Positions 63,902-64,000 of a DNA stretch of 64,000 nucleotides are shown here, piece by piece (the stretch's first letter is position 1; every line of letters begins with the position of its first letter). The notes under the pieces are model-generated. The model worked only from the letters and a program-made list of their open reading frames with translations, did not search any database and was not told the DNA's origin. The stretch is from Bugula neritina (Eukaryota; Bryozoa; Gymnolaemata; Cheilostomatida; Bugulidae). Made by a program: the position numbers and the translations under genes. The stretch is from positions 16,424,698 through 16,488,697 of the forward strand of contig OZ037765.1 of assembly GCA_964035545.1 (NCBI GenBank). Reading direction: 5' to 3'.

Positions 63902-64000
63902 GTATGTGGTAGGAGAATGTAGATTGGCAACATGCCAAGCATGTTCCTTTCATATGAACAATGAAGCCTCAATTCTACAAATGGTATTGCATTATAATCA

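Overview
The window looks like AT-rich nuclear DNA of an invertebrate animal. All host genes are split by GT-AG introns (one uses a GC donor). The recognisable families are animal ones: LRRC49, REEP5/6, Rho-BTB proteins and ARID5. The DNA is full of LTR and non-LTR retroelements, DNA transposons, tRNA-derived SINE-like pieces and long AT microsatellites. Nothing here fixes the species; a lophotrochozoan-type invertebrate is only a guess.

Layout, left to right. (1) 0.2-10.0 kb, + strand: the 3' half of an LRRC49-like gene whose N-terminal leucine-rich repeats lie off the left edge; its 4.4 kb intron holds an eroded LINE. (2) 11.2-15.5 kb, - strand: a complete five-exon REEP5/6 (DP1/Yop1-type) gene, convergent with LRRC49. 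(3) 15.7-22.3 kb: a hAT-like inverted-repeat element with an 8-bp target duplication, about 200 bp upstream of the REEP start codon. Inside its AT-microsatellite core sits a 4.8 kb Ty3/gypsy retrotransposon with two 327-bp LTRs that appear identical and an open gag-pol frame. (4) 22.3-27.4 kb: intergenic DNA with a decayed inverted-repeat element and a tRNA-like sequence. (5) 27.5-42.1 kb, - strand: Rho-BTB gene A, 11 coding exons, 600 codons. Its introns carry a broken DNA transposon, a LINE endonuclease fragment and a 3.2 kb inverted repeat with a second small transposon inside it. (6) 42.1-48.4 kb: the space between two divergent genes, with a decayed LTR-element pol and an LTR-like sequence containing a dense set of GCCGA palindromes. 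(7) 48.4-55.4 kb, + strand: Rho-BTB gene B, paralogous to A, with introns at matching positions and phases. (8) 56.5 kb to the right edge, + strand: the 5' half of an ARID5 gene, with a perfect CRE near its start.

The most interesting host biology is the head-to-head Rho-BTB pair. The two proteins have diverged strongly, including in the GTPase motifs: A has substitutions typical of GTPase-dead proteins, while B keeps the canonical glycine and glutamine and ends in a CAAX box. Yet two short blocks, each an exon segment plus neighbouring intron, are about 95 percent identical between the genes, which points to recent inter-paralog gene conversion. Gene B also has an apparent frameshift in its last exon that separates the BTB/BACK part from the CAAX tail.

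Exon borders were deduced by eye from splice sites, reading frame and family resemblance. No alignment or database search was run.
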